Shown piece after piece: positions 1-10,589 of a stretch of 64,000 nucleotides of DNA. Each line of letters opens with the position of its first letter. The first letter of the stretch is position 1. The position numbers and the translations under genes are program-made. The notes beneath the pieces were generated by a model that was not told the DNA's origin, did not search any database, and saw only the letters and a program-made list of their open reading frames with translations. Source of the DNA: Doryteuthis pealeii (taxonomy: Eukaryota; Mollusca; Cephalopoda; Myopsida; Loliginidae); contig CM042152.1 in the NCBI GenBank assembly GCA_023376005.1, positions 82,914,969 to 82,978,968 of the forward strand. Reading direction: 5' to 3'.

Positions 1-34
1 TTCTATGATGATTCATACTGGGATGTATATAATT

Positions 35-262
35 CAGGACTGTGGAATTGGAGTCAAGGACTGTGAAGTTGGAAGCAATTAAGGGGGTCACTGGGGTTGG
101 AGTCAATGAAACTATACAGACTCCAGTTGAATTTACACTTTATATGACCCTAGTTTAGTCTGTTAAGTTATACAGTGCCCACTCCTTATGAATAGATTAT
201 TAAAAAAATCATTGTCTTATATTTATTATGAATTATAATTGCTTCAATTACATAAAAATTAC
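35..262 (+). mobile_element. hAT-like MITE, family T, copy 1 (3' end decayed)
   Basis: Starts with CAGGACTGTGGAATTGGAG, close to the CAGGGCTGTGGAGT-type terminus typical of hAT elements. The body, from TCCAGTTGAATTTACACTTT through the stretch around TATTTATTATGAA, matches copies at 12962-13211 (+) and, inverted, 46024-46235 and 46528-46776. No coding capacity. The right terminal inverted repeat is not recognisable here. Confidence 0.7.
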
Positions 263-277
263 AGATTCAACAATTCA

Positions 278-432
278 CCCTCCAGTTATGGGTAAAAGAT
301 AGGGCAGACTATGATCTTTAACCTTGGTATGGCCTAAGAAAGAAAACTTTGAATTCAAATCTGTTGAACTTTACTAAAAAATTGACCTTGTGTCACATCC
401 TGCTCATTCGGAGGAGTTGTATAAATAGATAC
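278..432 (+). mobile_element. SINE-B, 5'-truncated
   Basis: Carries the SINE-B body (CCCTCCAGTTATGGGTAAA, GGGCAGACT, TTTAACCTTGGTATGG) and its tail TGACCTTGTGTCACATCCTG with GGAGGAGTTGTATAAAT. The tRNA-like head is missing. SINE-B is the most abundant short repeat in the window. Confidence 0.85.
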
Positions 433-898
433 ATGAATTATATCGCATTAAATATTAATAAAAAGATAAACAAGCCTCATGATAAATTGAACATCTTGTA
501 GAAATGTTGATTTATAGATGTGATGTAAAATCTAATTCAAAAGATTTCTTTATAAGATTTCTAAAGTCAACAAATTTATTGGATCCTTTCCTTCCACCAA
601 GGACATTGGTGTAGCGTCCAAAATAAAAAAAATTAAAAAATGGTGCACTGAATGTATACAAACTGTGATGCTTTCTGGGGCAGCTGGCTTTTCTTTCTCT
701 TTCTGGCTCTCTTTTCTGTCAAGGCTACTCTCCTCTCTGCCTCACCCCTATCAGTGCCTTGCTTAAATAAAGTACTGAAATTTTAGAAGAAAAAGGTTCA
801 TTTGTTTTATGAATCCAAATAAAGGAATTTCACCTTTCAACTTTATGTTTGACATTTACAAATAGCCAATTGCACTAACCTAACACTTTAAAATGTAA
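433..898. other. No gene or clear repeat seen
   Basis: AT-rich sequence without a supported reading frame. A pyrimidine-rich patch lies at about 670-750 and an AATAAA-like signal near 765. I could not assign it to a family. Confidence 0.5.
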
Positions 899-900
899 GG

Positions 901-1066
901 GGTCAGTTTAGCTCATTTAGTAGAACATCCACCAAGGAATCACAAGATTCTGGTTCAATACTGGTCCCCACCAACTCAGCACAGGAGTAGCACCGATTGG
1001 GTAATCTGATCTGTGTGGTAAATCATCTGGGAGCTGATGGTAGGTGTGGTGCTCAGCAAAAACAAT
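901..1066 (+). mobile_element. SINE-A, 3'-truncated and diverged
   Basis: tRNA-like head with A box near TTTAGCTCATTTAGTAGA and B box GGTTCAATACTGG, followed by the family body (GAGTAGCAC, ATCTGTGTGGTAAA, GGAGCTGATGGTAGGTGTGG). It ends before the usual GACTCCCTCGCTGAC tail. Confidence 0.85.
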
Positions 1067-1076
1067 CTCTGAAAAT

Positions 1077-1345
1077 AGACTTGGTCATGCTGCATAGTAG
1101 AATAGCCCAACCTGCTATTTAAACCACTTAGCAAGTTTGGATTCTCAGAAGCAGATTCAACTTACAACGCAGTTGACTCAAGTGTTGTATATATATGGAT
1201 AAAGATATACGCACTAGAACCACCAGCCAATTAAAATCCTGGAAAGAGACTTGACCATGCCAAATAGTAGATTAGCCCAAGCTGCTATTTAAACCACTTA
1301 CCAAGTCTGAATTCTCAGAAGCAGATTAAATTTGCAACACAGTTG
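1077..1345 (+). repeat. Pair of ~99-bp direct repeats
   Basis: The block at 1077-1175 (AGACTTGGTCATGCTGCATA onward) recurs at 1247-1345 (AGACTTGACCATGCCAAATA onward) with substitutions only. Both run through CTGCTATTTAAACCACTTA and TTCTCAGAAGCAGATT to CAGTTGA. They are separated by about 70 bp of unrelated sequence and follow directly on a truncated SINE-A. Confidence 0.8.
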
Positions 1346-1465
1346 AATACTGATCGGTCTATACAAATCTCTAGAGAAACCATATGTTAGGACAAGTGAT
1401 TTTTTTTTTTTCAGTGGTCAAATACCCCAAACTTTTTAGTACAATTTAAAAAAATCATAACCCGT

Positions 1466-1592
1466 TCACTACAGGTAGGATTTGACACAAGGTGACAAAT
1501 TTAGGGCATCCAACAAGGATCGAACTCACTTTTCAGCAGTATTTGATTTACGAGACTAGCTTGCTAACCATTATACCACAATGAGACGCCAA
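1466..1592 (-). mobile_element. SINE-C (tRNA-derived)
   Basis: Read on the minus strand, the head has GGTATAATGGTTAGCAAGCT (A box) and GAGTTCGATCCTTG (B box), then GGATGCCC and a tail containing CACCTTGTGTCAAATCCTAC. Related pieces lie at 30440-30530, 48085-48165 and 53195-53305. Confidence 0.7.
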
Positions 1593-2437
1593 AACTTTTT
1601 AGTGTATGTAATACTGAGAATATTCATTGTGTTGTCAAAGAAAACACTAGCGACACGCTTATGGGTGGGCAACTAGCTGACTATCTATTTGCGGTTTATC
1701 TCATATGTATATAAAATAAAAAAAATAAAAAAAGACTAAAGCAGCAACAGAGATTCACAAATAAAAAATAAATTAAAATAAAAAAATGGCCAACATGTGG
1801 TGACATTTACAAAACGTTTTCTTGACAAGAAAATCTGTTGTGATACAAATGTTCTTGCAGAGTATTGATATATCCAACCGAGCAGAATGAATATCACAAC
1901 AATCATTGTTTTCTATTACAAATGTTTTGCTTGGAAAGTGATTGGGGGGCTGAGGAGGGACACATTCATGCGCTCACCCTCTCTCTCTGTTGGAAGTCTG
2001 TTAATCATTGGAATGACAGGTTCTATCCAGAGAAAGACGAGATGGTAACGGGATCTGTTTAATTGGTCTCAAGAGAAGTCAGACGTTCAGGAAATGAAAA
2101 GGACAGAGGAAGATGAACTTATCAATATGGATAGGATTGTCCGTTTGAATCATCAAACGCAAATGAATATATTGGGTTGGTTTTTTTGGGTTTTTTTAAG
2201 ACTCGGTTGTCTTTGATTTCTTTCTATTTACATAAATTCAGACAAGTCCATAGAACTGTAAGCAGTGATATTTATATTGCCCATGTCTTCTTGTCATATT
2301 AGAAAAAAAAAAGACAATCTTCTTTATTTCATCTAAATCCGTTAATGACAATCAGATTTGGCAGCTTATAAGATTCAGTAATAAATGAATGAATAAATAA
2401 AAAGTCATGCACAGGTAATTCGGTTGGGGGAGGAGTA
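1593..2437. other. No gene seen
   Basis: AT-rich intergenic sequence with short A-runs. A 65-codon frame at 1865-2062 (+) has no recognisable domain, no membrane segment pattern and no splice context that I can defend, so it is not called. Confidence 0.5.
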
Positions 2438-3040
2438 TCAATAAAAGCTTATGTTGTAGCATAAATGTATTATAGATATGTAGAAGGGAAGAAATATGAG
2501 GGGAATAGGGGGAGAGTGAGAAGAAGAGATGGGCAAATAGAATGAAGAATAAGGGGTAATAAAAGAAGGGAGAGAAAGATGGAAAATTGAAAGGGAGAGA
2601 GAGAAGAGACTAGAGAGAGGGGGGAGACTAGACAGAGGGGGGGAGACTAGATAGAGGGGGGAGAAAAAGAAGAGACTAAGAGAGATGAAGGGAGAAAGAA
2701 GAAGCAAAAGACAGATGAGGTAGGGGAAGAAGAACTATAGAGAGAAGGGTGGAGAAAGAAGAGACAATAGAGAGAAAGAAGAGAATGGAGAGATAGAGAG
2801 AGAAGAGAAGGAAGAGAAAGAGAGGGGAGAGACAGAAGAGATGAGGGGGAGAGGATAAGAATGGAGACAGAAGAGACAAGTGAGAGAGAGAAAGAGAGAA
2901 TACAAGGACCAGTGGAGAGGAGAATTGAGAAGATGGACAGGAGAGGAGGGGAGAGTATGTGATGGGGGGGAGAAAAGGATGAAGAAAGAGACATGATGGA
3001 TAGAAAGAGGAAAAGAGAGAAGAAAAAAAAGACAAGAGAA
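2438..3040. repeat. Purine-rich low-complexity tract
   Basis: About 600 bp in which the plus strand is almost all A and G (AGAGAGGGGGGAGACTAGA-type units). The overlapping minus-strand frames rich in Ser, Leu and Phe are translations of this tract and not proteins. Confidence 0.9.
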
Positions 3041-3059
3041 TGTTATATCAGCTGTTTTG

Positions 3060-3400
3060 ATTGTCCCCTACATTACAAAATGGTACAATCCTGGCTGACT
3101 GAATGTTTTTACACCCGGCTTTAATTTATGAACACTCCAAGTAACAACCAGTGGTTCCTCCAACCTCAGGTGACCATGTATTGCTCACAAATGACTTGCA
3201 TCTCCCCACCCCACCCCACCCCACAACTTCACTATGAACTTTGACCCCTTGCTTTCAGAATGAGGCTCTACAACATGCACACAAATATGAGGCTTAAAAG
3301 CTCAAGACTCATCCACTACTCAAATTGTGCTTCTCCATTTGTAAACTTGACACCACTCTGCTAAATAAATGGTAAATGATATCACAGTAGTAGTGAAAGT
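3060..3400. other. No gene seen between two purine tracts
   Basis: Mixed-composition sequence with a short CCCCACC run at about 3208-3225. No repeat family or reading frame recognised. Confidence 0.45.
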
Positions 3401-3401
3401 A

Positions 3402-3686
3402 TCAGAGAGAGAGAGAGATTGAGATTGAGAGAGGGGGAGGGAGAGAGAGAAAGGGAGAGAGATTGAAAGAGAGAGAGATTGAAAGAGAGAGAGATTGAAA
3501 GAGAGAGAGATAGAGATTGAAAGAGAGAGAGAGAGAGATTGAAAGAGAGATTGAGAAGAGAGAGAGAGAGAGAGATTGAAAGAGAGATTGAAAAGAGAGA
3601 GAGAGATTGAAAGAGAGATTGAAAGAGAGAGAGAGATTGAAGAGAGAGAGAGAGAGAGAGATTGAAAGAGAGAGAGAGAGAGAGAG

Positions 3687-3720
<34 letters not shown>

Positions 3721-3935
3721 AGAGAGAGATTGAAAGAGAGATTGAGAGAGAGATTGAAGAGAGATTGAGAGAGATTGAAAGAGAGATTGAAGAGAGAGAT
3801 TGAAAGAGAGATTGAAGAGAGATTGAGAGAGAGATTGAAAGAGAGAGAGAGAGAGATTGAAAGAGAGAGAGTTAGATTGAAAGAGAGAGAGTTAGATTGA
3901 AAGAGAGAGAGTTAGATTGAAAGAGAGAGAGTTAG

Positions 3936-3969
<34 letters not shown>

Positions 3970-4260
3970 AAGAGAGAGAGAGAGATTGAAAGAGAGAGAG
4001 AGATTGAAAGAGAGAGAGAGAGATTGAAAAGAGAGAGAGAGAGAGATTGAAAGAGAGAGAGAGAGAGATTGAAGAGAGAGAGAGAGATTGAAAGAGAGAG
4101 AGAGATTGAAAGAGAGAGAGAGATTGAAAGAGAGAGAGAGATTGAAAGAGATTGAAAGAGAGAGAGAAAGAGAGATTGAAAGAGAGAGAGAAAGAGAGAG
4201 ATTGAAAGAAAAGGGGAAAAAGAAAGAGAGAGATTGAGAGAGTGAGAGAGAGAGAAAAAA
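3402..4260. repeat. GAGA/GATTGAAAGA minisatellite
   Basis: About 860 bp built from variable (GA)n runs punctuated by GATTGAAA, with a higher-order unit GAGAGTTAGATTGAAAGAGA repeated four times at about 3850-3940. Period varies from 12 to over 40 bp. Minus-strand FNLSLS-type frames are artefacts. Confidence 0.95.
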
Positions 4261-4544
4261 ACAAACAAGGAAAGAAAAATGAAGGATAAAGAGGGGGGTG
4301 AAAAAGATGAGGATAGAGGGGAAAAAAAAAAAAAGTATCTTAAAAAAAGGACAACACATTTGTGTTCAACTCTGTTCATACTAAACTAATAGAGAAAAAA
4401 TAATTCCTTTTTATTTTTTCGAGACTTCAACAAAAATCAAAATATTTTCTTTAAACACATTAACATCTATAAGGGTCAGATAGCACTAAATATAATCCCA
4501 TTTTTTATTGCATGTATTTTCTGAACTGCATTTATTTTCGAAAT

Positions 4545-4930
4545 TACAGTTATTTCATCTTGTTAATGGATTTCCCAGAGGTTTTTGGTCATATTCATTA
4601 AGATAAAACCAAACAATTAGAAATCAATAATACTAAGCATATATTTATTAAAATCAATTTTTTAATATCAATAGGCAAATTGGCCTTTCCGTTCACACCG
4701 TAAACCACTATTTTATTGTATATATAAATATATATAAATACTATTACATGTCATTAGTATGTATATATGGCTAACAGTATTAATAATGTAAAACAATTTT
4801 ATAAATAATTGAAGTCTAAATAAAAATAAAATGATGTAGAATGTGATGTAAATAACAGAGGGAATGGTGACTTGAGTAATGATATAGTTTCAGTTACAGA
4901 CAAACAAACAATCTCCATTATAACGATATA
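4545..4930 (-). mobile_element. Helitron fragment (5' part)
   Basis: On the minus strand it starts with TTATAATGGAGATTG and continues TCTGTAAC, GAAACTATATCATTAC and a long body that aligns with the complete Helitron at 14355-14980, down to the segment matching GATAAAATAACTG. The 3' hairpin and CTAG end are absent, so it is truncated. Confidence 0.75.
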
Positions 4931-4959
4931 CTTAAAATACTCTAAAGAATAAACCAATT

Positions 4960-5080
4960 TCCAATCCAATTTGAAAATGAATGATAATTTTATAGGGTTC
5001 TATTTTTTTAAAATCATCCAAGTTCCCAATATAGTGGAAATAACTATAAAATGCTAATTAAAATTCTTAACTCCTTAAAT
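4960..5080. other. No gene seen
   Basis: Short AT-rich spacer between a Helitron fragment and a family X element. Confidence 0.4.
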
Positions 5081-5081
5081 A

Positions 5082-5335
5082 CTCTGATCCGGGCTGGTAT
5101 TACCTGTCAGGGTCCCATCCATGCGTTAAATAGATCTTTTTGAAAATTATTCATATTGGATAAGACCATGCGCACAAAAAAAACCCAAAAAAACAAAAAA
5201 AAACAAACAAACACTGAAAAAACAACTACACAAAAAATTCAAATATGAATGCAATTCCCTAACTTCTAGGCATAAAATAACTCTAGATAAGCTGACATGC
5301 CATTAAAATCAATCAATCCTTCCTAAATAGAAGCC
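5082..5335 (-). mobile_element. Family X interspersed element
   Basis: Contains two family X modules in inverted orientation: the TACCTGTCAGGGTCCCATCC module at 5099-5118 and the CCTAACTTCTAGGCATAAAA / GACATGCCATTAAAATCAAT module at 5257-5312. The same pair in the same order lies at 49575-49800, so the modules belong to one element. Confidence 0.75.
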
Positions 5336-5564
5336 TCAATATCATTATGGACAATTATTATAATAAAAACCCAATAGATTCATGAGTCATCTAGTTCAAA
5401 TATAAAAAGACGATAAAGTGTTTTAGTGTGTCGTCAAAAGTATGGCAAGAATAAAAGAGAAAATAAGGAATGATATAGATGCAAAATCCTTTATTTAGGA
5501 ATCACAGAATTCCATTGAAACCAGAAATATTTCTATAATCCTACTCAATCATTATACATTAGAA

Positions 5565-5565
<1 letters not shown>

Positions 5566-5632
<67 letters not shown>
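5566..5632. repeat. (GA)n microsatellite
   Basis: Uninterrupted run of about 30 GA units. Confidence 0.97.
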
Positions 5633-5635
<3 letters not shown>

Positions 5636-5639
5636 GATA

Positions 5640-6200
5640 ACCAAAGGAAGGAGGGAGAGAGAAGTAGGGAGAGAAGGCATAAAGAGGACAAGATAAAAAG
5701 CCTATGAAAATCAAATTACTTCAATTGTTATATTTATTTCTCTAGATTTGCTTCTATTTTTATCATAAACAATAACATAAAGACCCTTTAATCAAATCTG
5801 TTGTCCTATAAAAAGGATTGTTGCACGATCAATCAAAATATAGGAAAAAATAACTTTCTAATGTAGTTATTTTGGCCAATTAGAAAGAAGATAAATAAAA
5901 CTCAAACAAAATGCAATCTTTTTAGCAAAGAAGATTAAAACATTCAACAACATCCAAGTGGTTTTAAAGCAATTTATATTGTCTTTCTTTTTATAGAAAA
6001 ACTAAAGTGGAAAGAAAGTTGTATTAAAAAAAAAAAAATAAGTTCGAAAAGTTATTCATAAATGGCTCTGTAATAAGATCTATTTGTTATAAATACATAT
6101 AATATCCTTTGGTATATTTATAAATATAGTGCTCAATATGGGTGATAGAGAGCATATATCTTAATTATCAGAGAATGGTGACTGTTTCTCAACTATATGA
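5640..6200. other. No gene seen
   Basis: AT-rich sequence with A-runs; no supported frame or repeat family. Confidence 0.5.
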
Positions 6201-6204
6201 TCAT

Positions 6205-6222
6205 CACACACACACACACACA
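6205..6222. repeat. (CA)n microsatellite
   Basis: Short CA run abutting the 3' side of an inverted SINE-B. Confidence 0.9.
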
Positions 6223-6224
6223 CT

Positions 6225-6412
6225 TACCAAGGCTAGAAAACCCAAAGTGTGCACTATTATTTACTCAAAGCTGGTGGGGGGGGAAACAGCTGGATTCATG
6301 CCTTTCCAAGGGCATTAGTGTGAAGTGAAACAAACAGGCCCATTCAGGATTTGAACTAGGGTCACCAATTCATTTCCTACAATAATAACCATTACGCTAG
6401 CTGTGCCATTTT
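6225..6412 (-). mobile_element. SINE-B, 3'-truncated
   Basis: On the minus strand: tRNA-like head around GGTTATTATTGTAGGAAATG and TTCAAATCCTGAATGG, then GGAAAGGCATGAATCCAGCT and a GGTAAG end. The TGACCTTGTGTCACATCC tail is missing. Confidence 0.8.
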
Positions 6413-6418
6413 GACATT

Positions 6419-6433
6419 ATATATATATATATA
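6419..6433. repeat. Short (TA)n tract
   Basis: TA run flanking the palindrome at 6443-6602 on its left side. Confidence 0.9.
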
Positions 6434-6442
6434 GTAAAATAT

Positions 6443-6602
6443 GGAATAAAAGAAACAAAACTCAGACAAAATTGTGTAGTATATTTTGCTGGAACTTTAA
6501 GTTCTGCTTCCTCAAGTCTCAAAAAAGGCTTGAAGAAGCGGAACTTAAAGTTCCAGCGAAATATACTACACATTTTTGTCTGAGTTTTGTTTCTTTCATT
6601 CC
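6443..6602. mobile_element. Palindromic element with hammerhead-like cores
   Basis: Two arms of about 60 bp (GGAATAAAAGAAACAAAACT and its inverted match) around a short centre. The right arm reads CTTGAAGA (6529-6536), a stem closed by GGAAC/GTTCC, then GAA (6558-6560) followed by self-complementary ATAT. This is the order of a type I hammerhead core with one extra U. The left arm carries a decayed copy on the minus strand. It lies between TA arrays. Confidence 0.65.
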
Positions 6603-6644
6603 ATATGTTGCCTCATTCTGTCTGATTCATTCCAATCCCATTTT

Positions 6645-6650
<6 letters not shown>
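6603..6650 (-). repeat. Conserved terminus abutting (TA)n
   Basis: On the minus strand, TA repeats run into GGAAAATGGGATTGGAATGA and ATCAGACAGAATGAG. Related versions adjoin TA arrays at 11665-11697 (+) and 34890-34923 (-), which marks this as the end of a shared element type. Confidence 0.7.

Positions 6651-6710
<60 letters not shown>
6648..6710. repeat. (TA)n microsatellite
   Basis: About 30 perfect TA units. Confidence 0.97.
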
Positions 6711-6715
<5 letters not shown>

Positions 6716-6818
6716 AAAGATCGGAGAAGAAATCTTCCTTACGGTGTAGAATTCTTTTTTTTTTTTTTTTAAGTGTTGCAGTTTGTAGAGCTCAAATGTG
6801 TGCTCAGCTGTGACTATA
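6711..6818. repeat. Conserved 'GGAGAAGAAATCTTCCTTA' element end
   Basis: AAAGATCGGAGAAGAAATCT and TTGCAGTTTGTAGAGCTCAA match segments at 10690-10815 (inverted) and 28025-28140 (same strand). In the 28-kb copy the sequence leads directly into a hammerhead motif, so this is probably the distal part of the same element type. A second TA tract follows at 6844-6872 and a CA tract at 6875-6890. Confidence 0.7.
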
Positions 6819-6839
6819 TATAAAAAATAAAAAAATAAA

Positions 6840-6874
<35 letters not shown>

Positions 6875-6899
6875 CACACACACACACACACGTAAAATT

Positions 6900-7620
6900 T
6901 GACTTATAAACCCATGAAAGCCAAAACTAATGTCTAAAAAAGAAGATTCCTATAAACTTTAAAATGGAACTGAATTTTTTTTTTTTGAATTTTTAAATAA
7001 AAAAATAAAAAAATAGATAAAAAAAACCACCTAATCTACATCCTATTGCTAATCTATAAAAACCGAAACCCCCCAGCTTGTCCACAAAAAGGTGTTACAT
7101 GTGAGGTCATTTAGTCAGAGAAATTCAAGAAATGTGAAAATACCATCACAATATTATATTACTGGACATTCTTAAAGGCTCACATCATACTGTGGAATTT
7201 CTTCAGTCTATGTTAGATAAGAAAAGGCTTATTACACACATATTTATAACTGGTTTTCTTTAAAACAGGTTTGAGGTCAGTTTTTCTTTTCATCTTTTCT
7301 TTCAAGTTTTCTAAAGACACCCAAAAATGTATAGATAATCCACTTTCAGTGCAAAAGCAAAATTTTTGTTTATACCAAAAATTCTTCAAGTTAAAGAATT
7401 ATACCAATGTTTTTTTTGGTTTTATCTAAAAATTAAGAAAATAAGTCAATTTTCATCTGATATCATATTCTAGGTATTTAAATAATAATTAATAATTTTG
7501 AGTGAAAATTGTTGACAGTAGTGTAATTTCCGTGCCTGTTGAATTTCTTTACAATCTATTAAATTTTGTAGTTACCAAGCACTTTTTCTTTTTCCTTATG
7601 AAACTCAAATTTATCCTGAC
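6900..7620. other. No gene seen
   Basis: AT-rich, with poly-A/poly-T runs. No repeat family recognised. Confidence 0.5.
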
Positions 7621-7625
7621 CACCA

Positions 7626-7631
7626 CACATA

Positions 7632-7662
<31 letters not shown>

Positions 7663-7665
7663 CAC

Positions 7666-7697
<32 letters not shown>
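7626..7697. repeat. (TA)n followed by T-run and A-run
   Basis: TA units, then about 14 T, then about 27 A: a simple-sequence cluster able to form a hairpin. Confidence 0.9.
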
Positions 7698-7699
7698 TG

Positions 7700-8440
7700 T
7701 TTATTCATTATTCAAAGCAACATTAATGTCTTATATTTATTTATATATAAACAAATTTTTGGTACAGCTGAACTTGTATAAGGTTTTGAAAAATAACGAC
7801 ATACTTTATTGATCAGCAAAATTTGTTATTTTTCGAAAGAGAAAATGGAAACTTAAGGGCCCTTTAGACCGGTGCTTTATCAAAAGTAACGACAGGTAGA
7901 TCGTTTAAAAGTCACAATGTAAATCAAATGGGTAAAAGAGAGATTCAATCAAGCAAATGGTGGGGTAACATGAAGGAAAAAAAAATTGGTAAATACCTTC
8001 ATATATATATATGAATATATATATGAATAAACTTGGGTATGAATCAAGAAATGATACAAGCAAAAGAGAAGAATTAAAAAAAGAAATATCTTAAAGTTGC
8101 TAAATTTATAAAAGAAACCATTGACATCTTCTCCAATTTGAAGAAAGACTCAAATAATTATTCTGACAATTGAACATATCTTTTTAAGAAAAGAAATTCA
8201 TCTTGATCTTTTCCTTTGAAAAGAAAAAAAATGATATCAAACAAAATTTAAAGAGGTCAAGAGAAATATTTTATCCAGACCAGCAGAGTTTAACAGGTCA
8301 CTTCCAGTACAAAACAAGGGATGTCAAATGGAGTTCTGTGACAATATCAGGAAACAATTCCATGACCCCCCCCCCCAAAAAAAAAGAAATCATTGTGTTA
8401 ACAAAAATAAGTAGGAATTAGACTCAAATATATAGCTTGA
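7700..8440. other. No gene seen
   Basis: AT-rich; the 72-codon frame at 8203-8421 (+) is lysine-rich and A-run driven, with no domain that I recognise. Confidence 0.45.
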
Positions 8441-8445
8441 TTGGT

Positions 8446-8530
8446 TTTCTTTGTTTAAAGACATATCAATCTTCATGGGTTATTTAATGCCAAATACCAT
8501 CCTTGTAGAAGAACAGTAGTGGTACAATCA
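8446..8530 (+). mobile_element. Family X' (5S-SINE-type tail) fragment
   Basis: GACATATCAATCTTCATGGG and TTATTTAATGCCAA match the GGCATATCAACCTC...GGGTCATTTAATGCC module of family X'. The following AAGAACAGTAGTGGTAC also occurs at 20152-20170. Confidence 0.65.
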
Positions 8531-8621
8531 AACCCATAATTGGGTATATAGCTTTATTTCTACTGACAGAAAGATTTGTTAAATTACCATATTTGTTAAT
8601 GGCTGCAAACAAGTGCAAAAA

Positions 8622-8741
8622 ATCATGGTATTGTTTTGGCACAGAAAGGATTCATTCCAGAATTCTTACTCTGATTGAATCCCCTCCTCCCTCTTGGGAA
8701 TCGCAGAGTTGGACTCATCTAGAAGAAACTATGAAATTCAT
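8622..8741 (+). repeat. ~120-bp dispersed repeat, copy 1
   Basis: AATCATGGTATTGTTTTGGC to AGAAGAAACTATGAAATTCA recurs at 10126-10248 with small indels. Neither copy has coding potential. Confidence 0.8.
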
Positions 8742-8913
8742 TCAATTCCAACATGATTTGCAATTTGTTTAAACAGTTTGCATATATGACATTGTCTTAA
8801 TCATTTTTGGCCAGTGAGATATCTAGGCTTCCTCAAGTGCATTTAACATCCCATAATTCCAAATTTGGTATATATGACATATGAAGATTAAAATATGATA
8901 ATCATACATTTCT

Positions 8914-8995
8914 AATTACCAGGATGTAATATACATAATGTGAAATTACCAGGATGTAATATACATAATGTGAAATTACCAGGATGTAATATACA
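8914..8995. repeat. 30-bp tandem repeat, 2.7 copies
   Basis: Unit AATTACCAGGATGTAATATA plus CATAATGTGA at 8914-8943, 8944-8973 and a partial at 8974-8995. The copies are identical, which suggests recent expansion or replication slippage. Confidence 0.95.
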
Positions 8996-9267
8996 CTTGA
9001 GGAAGTGCACAGAGCCCATCGGCAAAAAGAAATTAAAACAAAGACAATCATGCTAGTTTAAACAATTATTTGAATAACAATACTTCCCTCTGAAACAACA
9101 ATTCTAAAAATAACTTATTTATAAAAATGTTTGAATTCCAAATCTTCATATAGGCAATTTAAAGGGAAAGAAAAAGAAAAAAAAAATATTTAGAGAATTT
9201 TTTTAAGCCACAAGCATAGGTCAGCCAGTAAGGATCAAATATTAACACCACTGCAGCAGACCAACAG

Positions 9268-9271
<4 letters not shown>

Positions 9272-9334
<63 letters not shown>
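9272..9334. repeat. (GA)n microsatellite
   Basis: About 30 GA units with one AAAG interruption. Confidence 0.97.
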
Positions 9335-9335
<1 letters not shown>

Positions 9336-9359
9336 TTTCAATTCTTTTAAGACAGTATT

Positions 9360-9650
9360 AAAAGGAGAAAAAAGATAACGAAAAAGAAAAAAAAAAAAAA
9401 AACAACGAATAAAGAAAAAAAAACAAAAAAAAAAGGGAAAAAAAACAAAAAGGGGGAAAATGAAAAAGGGGTAAAACGAACAGGGAAAAAAAAAGTGGAG
9501 AAAAAAGAAAAAAGTGAAAGAAGAAAAAAGAAAAAAAAAGAAAAAATGAAAAACAAAAAAGACAAAGAAAAAAGAAAGAAAACACCCCAAAAGAATAAAG
9601 CAAAAAGCAAAAAGGGAAAAGGAAACGAAAAAAAAAAAAAAAAAAAAACC
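9360..9650. repeat. A-rich (AAAAG-like) tract
   Basis: Nearly pure A with scattered G and C over 290 bp. Phe-rich minus-strand and Lys-rich plus-strand frames here are compositional. Confidence 0.92.
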
Positions 9651-9659
9651 TTCCTCAGC

Positions 9660-10120
9660 TTCCTTCCTTCTCACTCATTCTTCATCACTTTTCTTTCTCC
9701 TAATACAAGTAGAGAGAATTCTTTTCTAAACCTAACAGACAATCACAACTCATCTCTTTTTTGGAATGGGGAGGGGTGGGTGGATTAGAAGAATTATCTC
9801 CCAACAGGTTATGCCAGACAATGTAGTCTGGAAACCATTCTGATCTGACTTTTCTGAATTGTAAAACTACTGTCAAGTCTTGACACACGTGCCACAACAA
9901 AATGATAAAAAGAAAAACAAAGTTTTGCTGTTAAACAAATTGATGAATCTTTAGACAGGAAACACAAACAGACAGAAAAAGAAAATGCTAAGTAAATACA
10001 ATTAATTCAACAACTAAATGTTTTCTTCTAATGCAATGTCACACATGAAATATGCAAAACAAAGTGGACTAAAAAAGAAAAGAAAGAAAAAAAGGCACCA
10101 AGCACAATTTATTCAGTCAC
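9660..10120. other. No gene seen
   Basis: Unassigned sequence between an A-rich tract and a dispersed repeat. The minus-strand frame at 9700-9900 has no recognisable feature. Confidence 0.45.
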
Positions 10121-10125
10121 AATAA

Positions 10126-10248
10126 TCATGGTATTGCTTTGGCACAGGCAGAAGATTCATTCCAGACAGAATTCTTACTCTGATTGAATCCTTAACCCCC
10201 TCAAGATTTGCAGAGTTGGACTCATCTAGAAGAAACCATGAAATTCAA
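10126..10248 (+). repeat. ~120-bp dispersed repeat, copy 2
   Basis: Matches 8622-8741 (TTGAATCC, GCAGAGTTGGACTCATCTAG). Insertions of 2-4 nt distinguish the copies. Confidence 0.8.
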
Positions 10249-10290
10249 CACCCTACCATTTGAATTGGTTTCGGGTTAGTTGTAGATATA

Positions 10291-10577
10291 TGGAGGCACA
10301 TGGTGTAATGGTTAAAGTCGTAGGAAATGGACTTGTCGACCAGAGTTCAAATCCTGGACAAGGCTGTTTGCATTTCAAATAGCACTATATACACTTGGGG
10401 AAGGCATGAATCCAACTACTCTCCCTCCAGCTATAGGTAAATAGTAGGGTAGTCTGAGCTCTTTAACCTTGGTTAGGTAACTTGTCTAGGAGAAGAAAAA
10501 CTGAATTCAAACCTGTTAAATTCTGCTTAAGAAATTTACCTTGTGTCGCATCTTGCTCGTGCAGAGAGATTTGGTAA
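10291..10577 (+). mobile_element. SINE-B, near full length
   Basis: Head TGGAGGCACATGGTGTAATG (A box) with GAGTTCAAATCCTGGACAAG (B box), body ACTCTCCCTCCAGCTATAGG, tail TTACCTTGTGTCGCATCTTG. Ends in a short TA tract, the usual SINE-B 3' context here. Confidence 0.9.
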
Positions 10578-10589
10578 ATAAATTATATA

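Noticed and set aside
3402..4260. CRISPR-like array of regularly spaced GATTGAAA units
   Set aside because: Spacers are GA repeats of variable length and not unique sequence, and the DNA is eukaryotic in character.
3892..4379. Three overlapping 110-155-codon Ser/Leu/Phe frames
   Set aside because: They are frames of the GAGA/GATTGA array and have no non-repeat content.
9159..9674. 171-codon Phe-rich frame resembling a membrane protein
   Set aside because: It is produced by the A-rich tract and a GA microsatellite on the opposite strand.
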